A stretch of 64,000 nt of DNA from Lithospermum erythrorhizon. Its lineage: Eukaryota > Streptophyta > Magnoliopsida > Boraginales > Boraginaceae. How positions within the stretch are numbered: position 1 is the stretch's first letter; each line of letters opens with the position of its first letter. The DNA is taken from positions 30,035 to 94,034 of the forward strand of contig JADFUC010000922.1 in NCBI GenBank assembly GCA_019722365.1, in the 5' to 3' direction. The notes under the pieces are model-generated. The model had not been told where the DNA came from and did not search any database. It saw only the letters and a list, made by a program, of their open reading frames with translations. The translations under genes were made by a program, and so were the position numbers. Positions 34,040 to 45,559 of this stretch are shown in pieces.

Positions 34040-34801
34040 TGCAGAAGTTTATAAAAATAATAATATACAAGTGTTAATGCGCATCTTTAGGGATTTGCGG
34101 TAGAATATATGGGAGACTACAAATAATCCTTCGATTGTCTCTAAGAATAGTCCACACCAACGAGTGAGCAAGCCCTTCCGCAGTCATTACTAGAGTTGCT
34201 TTAAAAAATTGAACTAAGGAAGAGACGGAAGAAAATTCCAAAGGGAATTCTCCTCATCTTACTTTCGACCCGAGGAAAGGGAAGAGAGTTTTTCCTTTCG
34301 CTTTTTACAAAAGCCAAAATGATTTGCAAATGAAACATCCACGCCCAGCGCCCACTTTATATAGGCTTTCAAGGTAAAAAAATTTAGGCTCCAAAAGTGT
34401 TGTGATAAAAACGTCCACCTCCTTTCTCCTCCTCTAAAAGTCGGCTATATGAGATATTTTCTAACAATTGGAATTTGCCCCAATATTTTCTTATAGTTCC
34501 TTTTAAACCCCGGAGGTTATAATACGTATGACTTGATTTACCGTTTATGTGTGTGACCTCACGAGCTCGATTGACAAAGGCCATATATGGATTTATGTTA
34601 ACCAAACATCCGCAGAATATAATGATTGCGGACTCTAGTAAGCCATCATAATCCACAGTGTCGCTGTCGAATATCCTAATATGTCAATTGTCCATAGTGA
34701 ACATATATACGAACTTATAACTTTAAATGTAATAATCGATTGTACAATTTAATTGTTCAACGAACATATATTTAGGAATCTAACATCTCATATTTCCAAC
34801 A
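34040..34801 (-). repeat. copia A 3' LTR
   Basis: In the element's sense it starts TGTTGGAAATATGAG at 34801, directly after a purine tract (AAGTGGGAG, 34802-34810). The far end near 34040 is approximate. A TATA-like CCTATATAAAG lies at 34355-34365 on the minus strand. Part of it matches the fragment at 9275-9490. Confidence 0.75.
34355..34365 (-). promoter_or_regulatory. TATA box of the copia A LTR
   Basis: CCTATATAAAG on the minus strand, about 440 bp into the LTR, where an LTR promoter is expected. Confidence 0.45.
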
Positions 34802-35799
34802 CTCCCACTTGCCATTGGCGATTATTTACTAATAGATTACATCGACGATCCTAGGCACCGCGATTTCAACCAGTCAAGCTATGGTAAGATATGTGTCACC
34901 ATACTTGCCTTGAACTTTTCTTAGATGTATGAAGTGATGTGATACGAGTCCGATCGCGAGGTTGTAACAAATCACCATCGGTTCTCGAGGCACAGGAAAT
35001 TTAAGCAGATTATATCTTGTTTATGCGAATTTCATCTCGTGTACAAGATTTCTACTTGTTTACTTATGTGCTAAAACTTCAAGTCGGTTATAATCCTCGA
35101 TTGAGAAAAGCGTTTAGACACAGTCAAAGTACATTACTCTGTTAATTGAAATCGGGTCACTTAGGTCTAGAATCGCCATTTAACGCATAAGTTCTATGAG
35201 AAGCCATTAGGACACAAATCTGATCTTAAGTTGTCGTGGCCCGATTGATGTCTAGCAGTATCGTGGTTGGAGCAGTTTCAAGCGTTATACTATGTGATTG
35301 ATTGGAGTAAGAGTTCTCCGCCCGATCAAGAAACATGATTAGACAATAGTGAACACCGATTAAGGACCCTGATATCATCATTTTTCTAAACACATTAGGC
35401 AGGGTTTCTTGTTTGAGTCGCCGACTCCAGGGGCCTCTCCTAGAAAACTTTGTGCAAATGAAATAATTTCATTACTCATAGTAATGATACATATATACAT
35501 ACACATTATATACATATATATAGATCATAGGTTGAAAACAAGCGATATATATTATTGAATTTTGGAAGCATAAAATTCAGCGTTGTCTTATAATTATTTG
35601 ACAGAAATTTATAAAGAAAAGTAGCTCTCACTAAGACTAAAGACCACTCAAGCGTATCGTTAAAGACCGAAGTACTATACATGTGCTTATGCATGCTTGC
35701 TTTGAGTAGTGCTTTGATTGAGAGTTTGCTATATTATCGTAGATACTTCTTACATATTCTATGTCTCTACATCGGTTATCTCAGGATAAGATGATGCCG

Positions 35800-36300
35800 A
35801 GTACATGCTTGGTTGTGATGTGATCTTAGTTCCTTAGCTTAAGCTATTGGTCCAAATGTCATCACAATATAACTCCACGTCGCCAATCTTGGTACTAGTC
35901 CAAGTTCGCTCATGAGAATTTCTTGATCCAGCTTCCGCCGGAGCTTCGAAGGCGCAATGTACTCGACTTCTAATTTGAGTTAACTCACGGTGTCTTGCTT
36001 TGCTCTTGCACCGAACCTTGCACCACCGTTCAGGAAAAATACATAACGAGATTGAGATCGACTATCGTCTCATCGGTTTGGAAGCATCGGTGTAACATAC
36101 ATCAATAACTTCAGTATCCAATCTTATCTGATAACATATGCTTTAGTCCTTTGTAAGTACTTAAATATGGCCTTCGCTGCCGGTCTAATGACTTTTTCTG
36201 GTCATGATTGTGAATGGCTTGACTACGCTCAGGCGTCACGATGCGTGCGGGCGTGTACATAACATGGCATACATGATGAATCATAGCTGTCATGGGAACA
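35800..36300 (-). pseudogene. copia A RNase H remnant
   Basis: On the minus strand IMYAMLCTRP (about 36284-36255) is the connection region before RNase H. YTDASKPMRR near 36090 and VEYIA (35970-35956) are the standard 'YtDAs' and 'aEYiA' blocks. Stops and shifts separate them. Confidence 0.8.
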
Positions 36301-36339
36301 CACCTCTTTTTGTCATCAGCCTCATTTGTAGAATAATCG

Positions 36340-36790
36340 AAATGGCTAAAAGTAATGCCGTCTCATGGGGTGGGTCATGTACACTTCCTCTTAGATTCCC
36401 GTTAAAGAATGCTAACTGCATTCAGCGTATGCCGGACTCCATTATAATGGCGGCGATAAGCTAAGATAATCCGAGATAGTTTAAACTTTATAGCTAGGAG
36501 AAGGTTTCATCATAATCAATTTCTTGAATTTTTTTTTGAAACCTATGTCTAAGTCTAGCCTTATAAACATGGATATTTCCATCTTGCATCCGGTTGCGTT
36601 TAAAAACCCATTTGCGCTCGATAGGTATATCACGCCCGGGTAGATCATCAAATGTCCAAATATCGTTTTAATGCGTTGAATCTATCTCGATTTCATGGCT
36701 ATAGCCATTCATCGACATTGCTCTTTCAAGACTTCTTCATACGAGAGAAGGCTCGCCCATTCAATTAAGAAAGGTGCCAAATGCGACTGC
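36340..36790 (-). pseudogene. copia A reverse transcriptase remnant, core deleted
   Basis: On the minus strand IERKWVFKRN then GNIHVYKARLRLRHRF and DYDETFS lie at about 36640-36500. LNGNLRGSVHDPP follows near 36405, with a frameshift. The YVDD catalytic region that should come next is absent: within about 80 bp the sequence reaches the block before RNase H. So roughly a third of RT has been deleted. Confidence 0.82.
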
Positions 36791-36989
36791 TCCGGGTTCT
36801 TGAGAGTTCTATCCGATCAACTTGAGAGATGCTTGTGAGTACCGGTTAGACACGTCGTGATTTTTGTGGATCGAAGTTGAACTTCTTCTATATAGAGGAG
36901 GCTCACCTCTGAGGTGAATGGAGTCACGTTCTCAAGCGTTGACTTCACTTGGCTATCTTGAGCAGGACTTCAGTTCTCGCTTTTTATAT

Positions 36990-37284
36990 CTCTTGGTTAA
37001 GTATTTCTTACTCCAAGAAAATGGGTTTGGGAGACAGAGCCATTATTTTCATGCGTGAGATGAAAATAATGCCCTTTGGTTTCTTTTGAATAACCAATAA
37101 AATAACATTTCTTAGATTTGGGTCCAAGTGTTTGCGTGGTCAACTTTTTAACGTAAAGAACTATTTATTCCCAATCTTCATATGACTACTTTGGGAAGGT
37201 TCCCAGACATCTCGTGGCATGGGAGGTGCTTGAAAATCATTGATTTAGTTCGACATTTATTTGAGTGTGTGTACATGACGGTCT
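36990..37284 (-). pseudogene. copia A integrase C-terminal remnant
   Basis: On the minus strand PKSKKCYFIGYSKETKGYYF lies at about 37120-37060, a hallmark of copia integrase C-termini. The reading continues toward 37284, where the inserted LTR element begins. Confidence 0.88.
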
Positions 37285-38210
37285 TGTTGGAAATAAATGA
37301 ATATTGGTTTCAATAAATTATGCCCGGCTGCGACAATTGTTGTAACAATTCATTCTGAGGTTAATTAAATTTGATTACTAAAACTAAGTGTTAGATAATA
37401 GTAATTGAAAGTCTTAATCGGGTTCTCGTGATAATACCGAATTATGTGGTGCTGAATCCCATGCATAATCATTATAATAATAATAATGGTCAATCATATT
37501 ATTATACATTTCTTGATATACGAGCCCATAATGTCGCACATATACAATGATGTTGAATTATATTTCATGTGAAATTAAGCCTATTTGGTAAATTTAAAGT
37601 GATTGTAATCAAATAATTCTCAATGAAATTTTAGATTGATAATGTAAAATATTATTTGGATGAACTCGAGATTGGTAGCCCGATAGTTTAATTAATTAAA
37701 TAGTGGTTTAGTTTGTAAATATAACTAGTTAGTAGTATTTTGCTTAACTTGAGTTTAGTTTAAATAAAACAACTATTTCATTAACTATTCGGTTGGTCTT
37801 AGAGTTTAATTAATGATAGACTATTTATATCGTTTTATTAGGTTAACCATACAAGACAAAAAACACGGCAGGTTGAAGAACAAAAATTCACCGGCTTCCT
37901 ACCGAAATGGCGAACTGCGAGTTCAAAAATTGTAGTTTCTAGCGGACTCTGTTGTGTTCTAAGCGAGACTCAAATATAGGATTCAACCCTCTGGTGTGGA
38001 TCGAAGCCCAGAAGTGTACTTGTATTGGTGCTACACAGATTGAATTCAGTTTCGTGAAGGAATTGTTGGTGATTTCGCTTCCGTTACCTTTGTAAGTTTC
38101 TGATATTAATATATTGTAATATATTATTTAGATCTGATGATTATAACAATTAAATTGATCCTGGTATGCTATTTGTTTAAAGTTTTATTCGAAATATGCA
38201 TATTTTTCCA
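37285..38210 (+). repeat. 5' LTR of the LARD-like element
   Basis: It matches 54346-55275 from the start (ttggtttcaataa) through 'catgataataccg', 'cataatcattataataataat', 'aatatattgtaatatattatttagat' and 'ttttattcgaaatat' near the end. Confidence 0.88.
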
Positions 38211-38214
38211 TTAG

Positions 38215-38227
38215 TGGCATCAAGAGC
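38215..38227 (+). other. primer-binding site of the LARD-like element
   Basis: TGGCATCAAGAGC, close to the initiator tRNA-Met type site TGGTATCAGAGC, a few bases after the LTR. Confidence 0.7.
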
Positions 38228-39405
38228 AAGTTTAATTTGTATAAAATCGATCTAGAAAATTTTTAAATCATGTTTTATGAATTTATGTAAAAATTTATGT
38301 TTATATATTTATGTATAAATATATATTATGAATTTTTATGCCATATATATTTATAGATGTGTTCATATATTCAAGTACATCAAAATTACATTTTTGAGTA
38401 ATTAGTATAATTGTTTTTAATTTTAAAACGGTTTCTGATGTTTTTAATTGGTTAATTAAAATTTAATTATATTTAAAAGGATTAAACACAAAAATTTTAA
38501 TAATAATAAATTTTTACAGAAACTATATTTAACAGAGAAGTTCTCACTGAAAATTTGGAATTTGTTGAATTTTTTGAGTATTTATTATGTATTTTTCTAG
38601 GTTATAAGCTTTAATTAAGAAATTGCATAATTAATTTCATAATATACTTTTTCAAAATTACAAGTAGATAAGTTTAAGGAATTATGAAAATTGTTTGATG
38701 TGAAAACAGAATTTTTTAGTATTTTAAAGCCTTCAAAATATTTTTTTGAAAAGGTTGAATTAAAGCGTTAAACTAGAAATTAATTCTGAAAAATCGAACA
38801 TCTTGCCTTATGCGAAAGGGAGCTTTCGGGCGCGTCCGGTTACCTTCGGGGTGTTTCCAGCGGAGTTAGAAAGCTAAAGTTCCTCACCTCTAGGAGTGAG
38901 GGTGGCAGTATAGGTAGGGGTGTATGATAGTCCGATTCGTAAATATAACGTGCGGTAGGGGTTTTTGCAAAAAGCCCGATCGTTTAAACCCTACTTTTAG
39001 GTTTTCAAATTATAGGTGAATTCAATTTCGGAGTTTTATGAATAAAAATCACGTATTAAATAATGAGAATTCTTGATTACCCAATTTAAGATGATTTAAT
39101 TTAATTCAATTATCCTTTTTAATAATCAACCTTTTAGTTATTTATTTATTAAAAGGATGATCATAATAATAATTATCTAGTTATTGAATATATAATAAAT
39201 ATAATTACTTGCAAGTATTTATATTGTTATATATGCATAAAATAATTATTATAATAATTATTGGACACATTTTATATATATGTATCAATTAATTTTGATT
39301 ATATATATATATATATCTTATCGCTTGGATATTAAATTGATTCATGATTTATTTCCTTTCCTTTTAATATATATTTATTAAATCCATGCTATGTGATTTA
39401 TTTCT

Positions 39406-39455
<50 letters not shown>

Positions 39456-39472
39456 GAATGAAAAGAGGTGCT
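38228..39472 (+). other. LARD-like internal DNA left of G2
   Basis: Very AT-rich, no coding domain. A more GC-rich patch at 38800-38990 is the only compositional change. It ends in a long AT microsatellite and the G2 insertion point. Confidence 0.5.
39409..39450. repeat. AT dinucleotide microsatellite, about 21 units
   Basis: Uninterrupted AT repeat about 20 bp from the left end of G2. A shorter one is at 39300-39315. Confidence 0.95.
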
Positions 39473-39837
39473 TGACCCGCCAGTGTTCGGCCGCCTTGGT
39501 GAAGTCATTAAAATCCGGAACAGTCGCTGGCAAATGGGCGACTCGGGTTAAAGCTCTGATTCGTTTCATCCAAAAATGTGATCACCAATTAAAGTTTCCC
39601 CAAATCAAAGCAGTTTTAAAATTTATAATCCATTAATTTGTCTCGAAGCAGAAACCAACCCATAAATATATACACAACGTATCCCAAAATAAAAGTAATG
39701 CCCGGCGAGGCTACAAAGATGATACATATTGTATCCGAATACAAAATAATGACGGCCGACAAGGCTAAAGTTTCAAAAGGAAATACAACAATCAAAGCGA
39801 TTGACAACAGCATCAAAAATCGGTAGCGAGGATCCTC

Positions 39838-40614
39838 TGTAGCATACACTTGAACTTTGCGGTCGATGCGTTATTAGATTTGATGGGTAGCCTCGCCTTG
39901 AGCTACTGCAGTTAACCCGTAGCGTTTTGTCCTCGCTCGCGTGCTCATTTGAGAAAACTTCCCGGTGGGTCACCCGTCCCTAAATTCCCGGGTCAAAAGC
40001 GCGACAACAATGGAGTTGCTTATAGGATGAGCTTCGAAAAAAGAAGATGCATCTTGGTGGTATGAGTAGTACCAATCAATCTTGTCAAACATGTCCTTGC
40101 CGCGCAGACACGCACATTACACACGCATACACATTTTGTGAATGGGTATTACAACCTCCCCTTAAATACTCAACGTCCTTGTTGAAGCCTGTGCTTGTCC
40201 AAAGGCCGTCTGAAAATCCGTGTGAGATTGAGGTAGCTCTGCGGCCTCGAGAGGTGTCAGCTGCGCCGCGCCTTGGATTCCAGTTCGGATGGCTTTGCTC
40301 ACGATGCAAATGCATAACGCCCGCCCGAAACTGCAGGAATTCGATGCGTTAATGGAATTTGATGGACTATTTATCCTGAACTACCACCGGGTCTTTTCAA
40401 GCGCGTTTTGTCATATTCAGCGTCTTCGGCTGGCTTCCGATTAGATTCGCCCATCACAAGATACCCCGAGGTCAAACCTTGACAACAATGGAGTTAACTT
40501 TATAGGATGAAAGAATGCGTCTTGATAGTATGAGTAGTACCAATCAAATCTTATCAAACATATCCTGCGCCACCTTTAGCCTTGTCTAGCGTTATTTGCG
40601 GAATGGGTAATACA
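39838..40614 (-). mobile_element. Cassandra-like TRIM with 5S rRNA-related LTRs
   Basis: A 777-bp element inside the G2 left LTR. LTR copies are 39838-40153 and 40311-40614; both end in TACA and share 'acaacaatggagtt' plus 'ggtatgagtagtaccaatcaa'. The purine tract AAGGGGAGG (minus strand, 40155-40163) borders the first, and a degenerate primer site (about 40297-40310) the second. Cassandra is a non-coding terminal-repeat retrotransposon in miniature that carries 5S rRNA-like sequence. Here the minus strand of 39956-39985 reads close to the 5S GGATGGGTGACC...GGGAAGT box. CTCTGTAGC occurs on both sides (39835-39843, 40616-40624), and the G2 right LTR has an uninterrupted 'gaggatcctctg' at this site (about 46946). 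Confidence 0.78.
39956..40020 (-). other. 5S rRNA-derived segment in the Cassandra-like LTR
   Basis: In the minus-strand direction the part around 39955-39978 resembles the C-box of plant 5S rRNA genes (GGGTGACCCACCGGGAAGT). The region corresponding to AACTCCGAAGTTAAGCG is recognisable only as the antisense of caatggagttgctt. It is too degenerate to be a working 5S gene. The second LTR copy (about 40450-40510) is more worn. Confidence 0.65.
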
Positions 40615-41070
40615 TCTCTGTAGCCCCGATCTTCCTTTAGCCGCTCGAACAAAACTCTCAAGCTTGACCTCTTTAGCTCAAGCTGCCCTTTGTCGACACA
40701 GCACAAATAAATGTCGCCCAATGCGAAAGGGGTGTAAGCCGCAAAGCTTAGTGAAACTTAACACGGGGTGAACTCGTAAAATGCGAGGAGCGAGGAGCGA
40801 TAAATATAATGATAGCGTGAATGAAATACACATATATCCGGGACTATCTAATCGAGGTCGCGTAATCCCAAAAGTCATCGTAATACATAGAGATATCTTA
40901 GAGGTTTCGGTAAACACACGATTCTAGAAAGACATCGAGACTTCAGCCAGCGACTAAACTCTAGTCGTGAGCACCATCTCTGCGCCGCCCCACGGTATAT
41001 CAGCCTACAGTAATGCGTATGCTCGATCCGTCTACACGCGAGGAATGGACTAATCGATAATCACCCGACA

Positions 41071-41310
41071 ACATACCGCGTATAAGGCCAAAACCGCCTC
41101 ATACACAAAGTACAAGACACGCGCTCCATACACTAAGTATAAGGCACGCTGCTCATACATTATAAGGCACGCCGGACTTATACAGCGATTATAAGGCACA
41201 CCGCGCATACACACACGATTATAAGGCACACGGCTTATACACGATTATAAGGCACACAGCATATACACTAAGTATAAGACAACGCCAACATACACTAAGT
41301 ACTATAAGGC
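41071..41310 (-). repeat. hairpin array in the G2 left LTR
   Basis: About nine irregular units of the form CTTATAC-loop-GTATAAGGCAC, some with a worn left arm. Loops include ACTAA and CACGAT. Most right arms (TATAAGGCAC) are kept. Confidence 0.8.
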
Positions 41311-42469
41311 CAATAGTGTCGCGTATCACGAGGAAAGGAGGTCACCTAATCCACAGTAATCAATTTGTAGAATTCGCACGATACTTCAGGCCTCGAACTC
41401 ATGCATAACCCAAACGGCTTCTCTACTCCCCAAGCAGGTATTACAACACCTGACTAAAACATCCCTGATAAGTAAATCAATCACGATCGCCCGTGAGGCC
41501 TGGTAATATCAAAAGTCTTGAAAGGCCACGTAATATAATAGTGCCGTCGAGGCCACGGAGTCGAGAAATATAAGTTGGGAGTTCAATTTTGTTACTTACC
41601 TCGGCAATCTTCAAGCGCCACGAGAAACACAATCACATAACACAACAATTACATGCTTATCATCATTCTCATAATCATAACCTGATAACATGTATGTAGA
41701 ATCAAGTAAAGTACTTAAAAGTAACACCGAGTGAGATAAATGCTTCCGCTACGCTAACTACCATGAGCAACCGCGAAAGACAATCGAGAGTAGCGCCTTT
41801 CACGATCAACGCCTAAACAACACCCACAAATTATAATCAGAGACCTATTACTATATACCCGGCGTTACGGAAAGATACATAACGGCTAACTGGGAGAAGC
41901 TATCTACTTGATGCAACGGCGGACCAAACTATCGAATTATAATCGTGGACACAACCCAATCGATCCCCGCTAAAATTTCATCTGTGCTTGTCATTTACCA
42001 ATCAACTTATAAGTCATTTTAATTAATCGGCGAGGTCCGTAATTAACAACTTTATGCTCCGAAATATCAATTATCTTCAAATTAGGAATGCGCTTTTTTG
42101 AACATAATTCCACTTTAATCAATTTAAATCACGATTGAACATCAACAACTATAATAAAAGATTCCCAATATAACCTCCTACACATTTGAAGTCTTATAAA
42201 AATATCCACATGTAAAAGTCAGCAGAAAACCTAAAAGTCAACTTTCGACCATGCGTCCTCAAGCGATCTAAAATCACGAATTAAGTAAGCTATATACGTC
42301 CACAAAACCCATAACCAACTAAAATTTATCACTTAAAATTCAATTATGGAAAAGTCAGCTAAAGTCAACTATGTGAAACCCAAGAAATCTCGAAGAGACT
42401 TGAAATTTCTTGCATAACTTTCGAAGAATGATGGGGAGAAAGATGTTCTACAACCGATCTTGAGTTTGG

Positions 42470-43200
42470 TGTCCTCGAATCTTTCTTCCGGCTGATCCAT
42501 TTCCTGCTTGAACTACCGACCCGGCTGAGCCGTAAACTTTCCTCTCACCTCGTTCCGACAAAGTAGGTCGACATCTCCACCTATACAATGCCTCAAATGG
42601 TGCCATCTGATACTAGCATGGAAGCTGTTGTTGTAAGCGAACTATCTTAGGCAACTCGTAAATCCCAATTCGGAGATGTTCAAAAGCATGGCTTTGCATA
42701 TCCTCCAATGTCCGTGTCGTCCTCTCGGATTGCCCATCGATGCAGGGATGAAAAAGATATACTCAACTCCACTACAGTCCCCGGTCGTCCACGACCCCTC
42801 GGAACACCGAAGTGAATCTAGCGTGGCGGTCAGAAATGTCGACACGGAACCCGATGCTGACTCGCGTCGATCCACATAAATGCCGCTGGTCTCTCGGGCC
42901 CATCGTACATCGATGGGTAGAAATGAGCCGACTTGATACTATCCTGTCCCTTTAAATCCCATCATGTCGCCTCCACATCCTTGGAAGCCCCAAGCAGAAG
43001 TCCATGGTGATATTCTCCCACGTGTCATTTCAGGAATAGGAAGGTGCGCAGCAATAAACCCTTGAGGATGTCTATGCTCGGCCTTCACTGATGACATCGA
43101 GCGCTTTGCCCGCAAACTTCTGCGATCTCTCTCTTCATTCTGGCCACCCAATCGTCAACCTCAAGTCACGCGATACATCTTTGTACTACCGGGTGTCACC
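42470..43200 (-). pseudogene. G2 integrase remnant
   Basis: On the minus strand 42710-42540 gives IGIYELPKIVR, then MAPFEALYRWRCR and GERKVYG, the block after the catalytic core in plant gypsy integrases. TLEDM lies near 42700. The frame changes several times. Confidence 0.78.
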
Positions 43201-43489
43201 TTTGGCAGGAGTATTATGAGCCTCATCCAAGAATCTCTCCCCTACCGGCTCATCTGAATACGGTACCGCGTCTGCCATTCATCCTCAGGAGCTCCGCTCA
43301 TCCAAGCCCCATGAAATACGTCGACTCCATTTCTCACTTCCCTCACGATAACTGCGGTCTCTCATTTCCCACTGTTGTAATTCTGAATCCGATCCTTAAT
43401 CTTGGTCGAACTACCGTAGGCGAAAATCTCCCGTCGCTACCGACATCAAAATCAACTCCCAGCTGTTTCATCTCTCTCTGGGTCCTTTG

Positions 43490-43990
43490 ATTTCCCTTTC
43501 TACTCAGTGCATCAGCTACTACATTTGCGCTTCAGGTGGTACTCAATAGTCAAGTCATAATCACTGATGAACTCCATCAACCTCCTCTTCCTCAAATTCA
43601 AATCTCTCCAGCGTCGGAAGATATTTCAAACTCTTATGATCGGTAAAAATCTGGCATTTAACCCCATACAGATAATGTCTCCACAATTTCAACGCCAAAG
43701 ACTATAAGCATTGCTTTCGAATCTCATGGGTCGGATAGTTCTTCGTGATTTCTCAATTGTCGGAAGCATGAGGCAATCGCTTCCCGTTAAATCGAGCTTG
43801 CAATCACGATGCGAGCATCGCTATAAATCCGTAGCCCTCGGAGAACCCGAGGCGGGTATCGCCCAGCCAGCTGTTGTAGTCAACTTCTCTTTGAGTATTA
43901 CCGAAGCAATCCTGCCGTCATCATCCCAAATAAGCGGAATCCACTTTCTTGGTCAGCTTTGGTCAATGGCGTCGCGATAAAAGAGAAGTC
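43490..43990 (-). pseudogene. G2 RNase H remnant
   Basis: On the minus strand [11 protein letters not shown] lies near 43645-43612. A frameshift separates it from [16 protein letters not shown] near 43570-43530. It corresponds to the block at 13998-13853 of G1. Confidence 0.82.
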
Positions 43991-44389
43991 CTTGATGAAT
44001 CTCCTGTAATAAGCCGGCTAACCCCAAGAAACTCCTACTTCCTCGATCACCTTGGTGGGCGCTCCCGATTACTCCACGGCCTGCCTTACGTGGATCAACA
44101 CAAATACCCTCGCCGGAAATAACATGCCGAGGAATTGACTTTCATGACGGAACTCACATTTGGAAAACTTGGCATACAGCTGGTGTTGTCTCGAGGTCCC
44201 AAAACAATGCGCAAATACTCTTGTGTTCCTCACTCCCCTCGGAATATATCAAAATATCATCAATGAATACCTTACAAACTCATCCAAATACTCCCGAAAT
44301 ACCGGTTCATCAAATCCATACAAAGGCCGCCGGTGCATTTGTCAATCGAATGGCATGTATAAACTCATAATGCATACTTGAGATCGAAA

Positions 44390-44830
44390 AGCCGATTTCG
44401 GAATATCCTCCCTACGATTCTCAAGCGATGATAACGGACGCAAATCAATCTTGAGAACACACCTTGACATCGCCGGTGATCAAACAAATCGTTAATTAAG
44501 GCCCGATGGGTATTGGTTCTTAATTGTCACTTTATTATTTACTTTATAGTGATCTGCGTCTCGTGAACCATCCTTCTTTCCTGAGCAACCTTTGGTGCAC
44601 CCAGGAATACACTCGATGCAGTGATCCCTTGTCCAGCAACTCCACATGGCGGAGTCCGCAATTCACGCCTTTCGGCTGGAGCCATCCGATGCGATTGGAG
44701 AGAGAAATTGGTCTTTGTACGGGAATAACCTCGATAGCAAATTCAATGCCACTCTGCGGGTGGCAGCCGGTAAGTCCTCGGAAAAACATCCTTGAACTCT
44801 ACAACAACCGCACATCTTGTCGCCTCTTCT
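44390..44830 (-). pseudogene. G2 reverse transcriptase remnant
   Basis: On the minus strand VVEFKDVFPRTYRLPPAEWH lies at about 44818-44745, followed by APISLSNRIG-like and KGVNCGLRHVELLDKG blocks in 44544-44789. 'fkDVFPe.LpgLPP' marks the RT entry in Tekay-type polyproteins. The catalytic box is not intact. Confidence 0.82.
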
Positions 44831-44989
44831 CTACTCAAATCAGCCACATACCCCAAGAACCCAATACACCCTTTCCGAATCAATCTCAGCCTCGAGTCGC
44901 GTCCCTGAGCTTCGAGGCAAAATCTTTTGCATGCTCCCCTTGAATCGGATGTCTGGTCTCCCGAACCCCTGAAGCTTAATCTCCTTCCG

Positions 44990-45300
44990 ATTAAATCAAT
45001 ATGACATGATGTTTCCACAACCAATCCATACCAAAGATAAAAGATTCCAAAAATCGAGAAAGCTCAAATGAGAGTAAATCAACAGAACTGACAAGCGCTG
45101 ACAATCAAAGGATAGTCTCACATATGCAATCCCAACATTGACCTCCCACATGGGTGTTATAATCTCGATAAAAGCGAGGCAAAGGCACCGCAACATACGG
45201 TCGCGAGGAATAAAACTCGAGAAACAAAAGAATCGTATCCCCGAGAATCAAACAACACCACGGCCTCGATATCATACGAAATAATGTACTGTGACCTTTC
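44990..45300 (-). pseudogene. G2 protease remnant
   Basis: On the minus strand about 45060-45000 gives FGMDWLWKHH in a mixed frame, the counterpart of ILGMDWLGKHH in G1. The upstream part is too shifted to show the active site. Confidence 0.6.
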
Positions 45301-45559
45301 ACGGGTATCTGTACTCACGATGAGTAGCAGTGAATACGGCCTCGACGACTCCGCTCATTGCTACCACGGCGCTCCTACGAGGGGTCCCTCTGACTCCGTA
45401 TCGGCCTCAGCGGCTCTTGAATCGACCACCACGACTCCCACGATGGCCGTCTCACGGCGGAGTTGAGCAGATGGCGGCGATACTAGCCTCTACCACAATA
45501 AAAGCTGGGGGCAATCGCCGCGAAATGTCACAGTGGCATCGATAACATATGACCACCAC

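Larger units (their letters stand above)
34040..37284 (-). mobile_element. Ty1/copia retrotransposon copia A, 3' half
   Basis: Minus-strand copia. Right to left it holds integrase C-terminus, RT, RNase H, polypurine tract and 3' LTR. Its other half continues at 55276-55690, where the integrase core resumes, so an 18-kb element inserted inside the integrase. The 5' LTR and gag would lie to the right of 55690 but were replaced by the G4 LTR. Confidence 0.85.
39473..42465 (-). repeat. G2 3' LTR (left), interrupted and truncated
   Basis: It matches the right LTR: the 'attaaaatccggaaca' block near 39510, 'taaaatttataatccat' near 39615, the 'aagcttagtgaaacttaac' block near 40740-40760, the hairpin array and the 'gaatgatggggagaaa' block near 42425. 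It then joins integrase sequence near 42465, losing about 430 bp that the right LTR still has. Confidence 0.8.

Noticed and set aside
39616..39849. Hydrophobic 77-residue frame as a membrane protein
   Set aside because: It lies in the G2 LTR, in AT-rich non-coding repeat sequence, with no equivalent open frame in the partner LTR.
39956..40020. 5S rRNA gene
   Set aside because: Only the C-box part is well kept, the rest is degenerate, and it is repeated inside the two LTRs of a TRIM.
40047..40352. 101-residue plus-strand frame
   Set aside because: It spans the LTR and internal DNA of the Cassandra-like TRIM, which is non-coding.
41071..41310. CRISPR-like repeat array
   Set aside because: Plant nuclear context, irregular spacing, units are themselves hairpins without unique spacers, and the array lies inside an LTR with a counterpart in the partner LTR.
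44524..44943. 139-residue plus-strand frame
   Set aside because: Antisense shadow of the G2 reverse transcriptase entry block.
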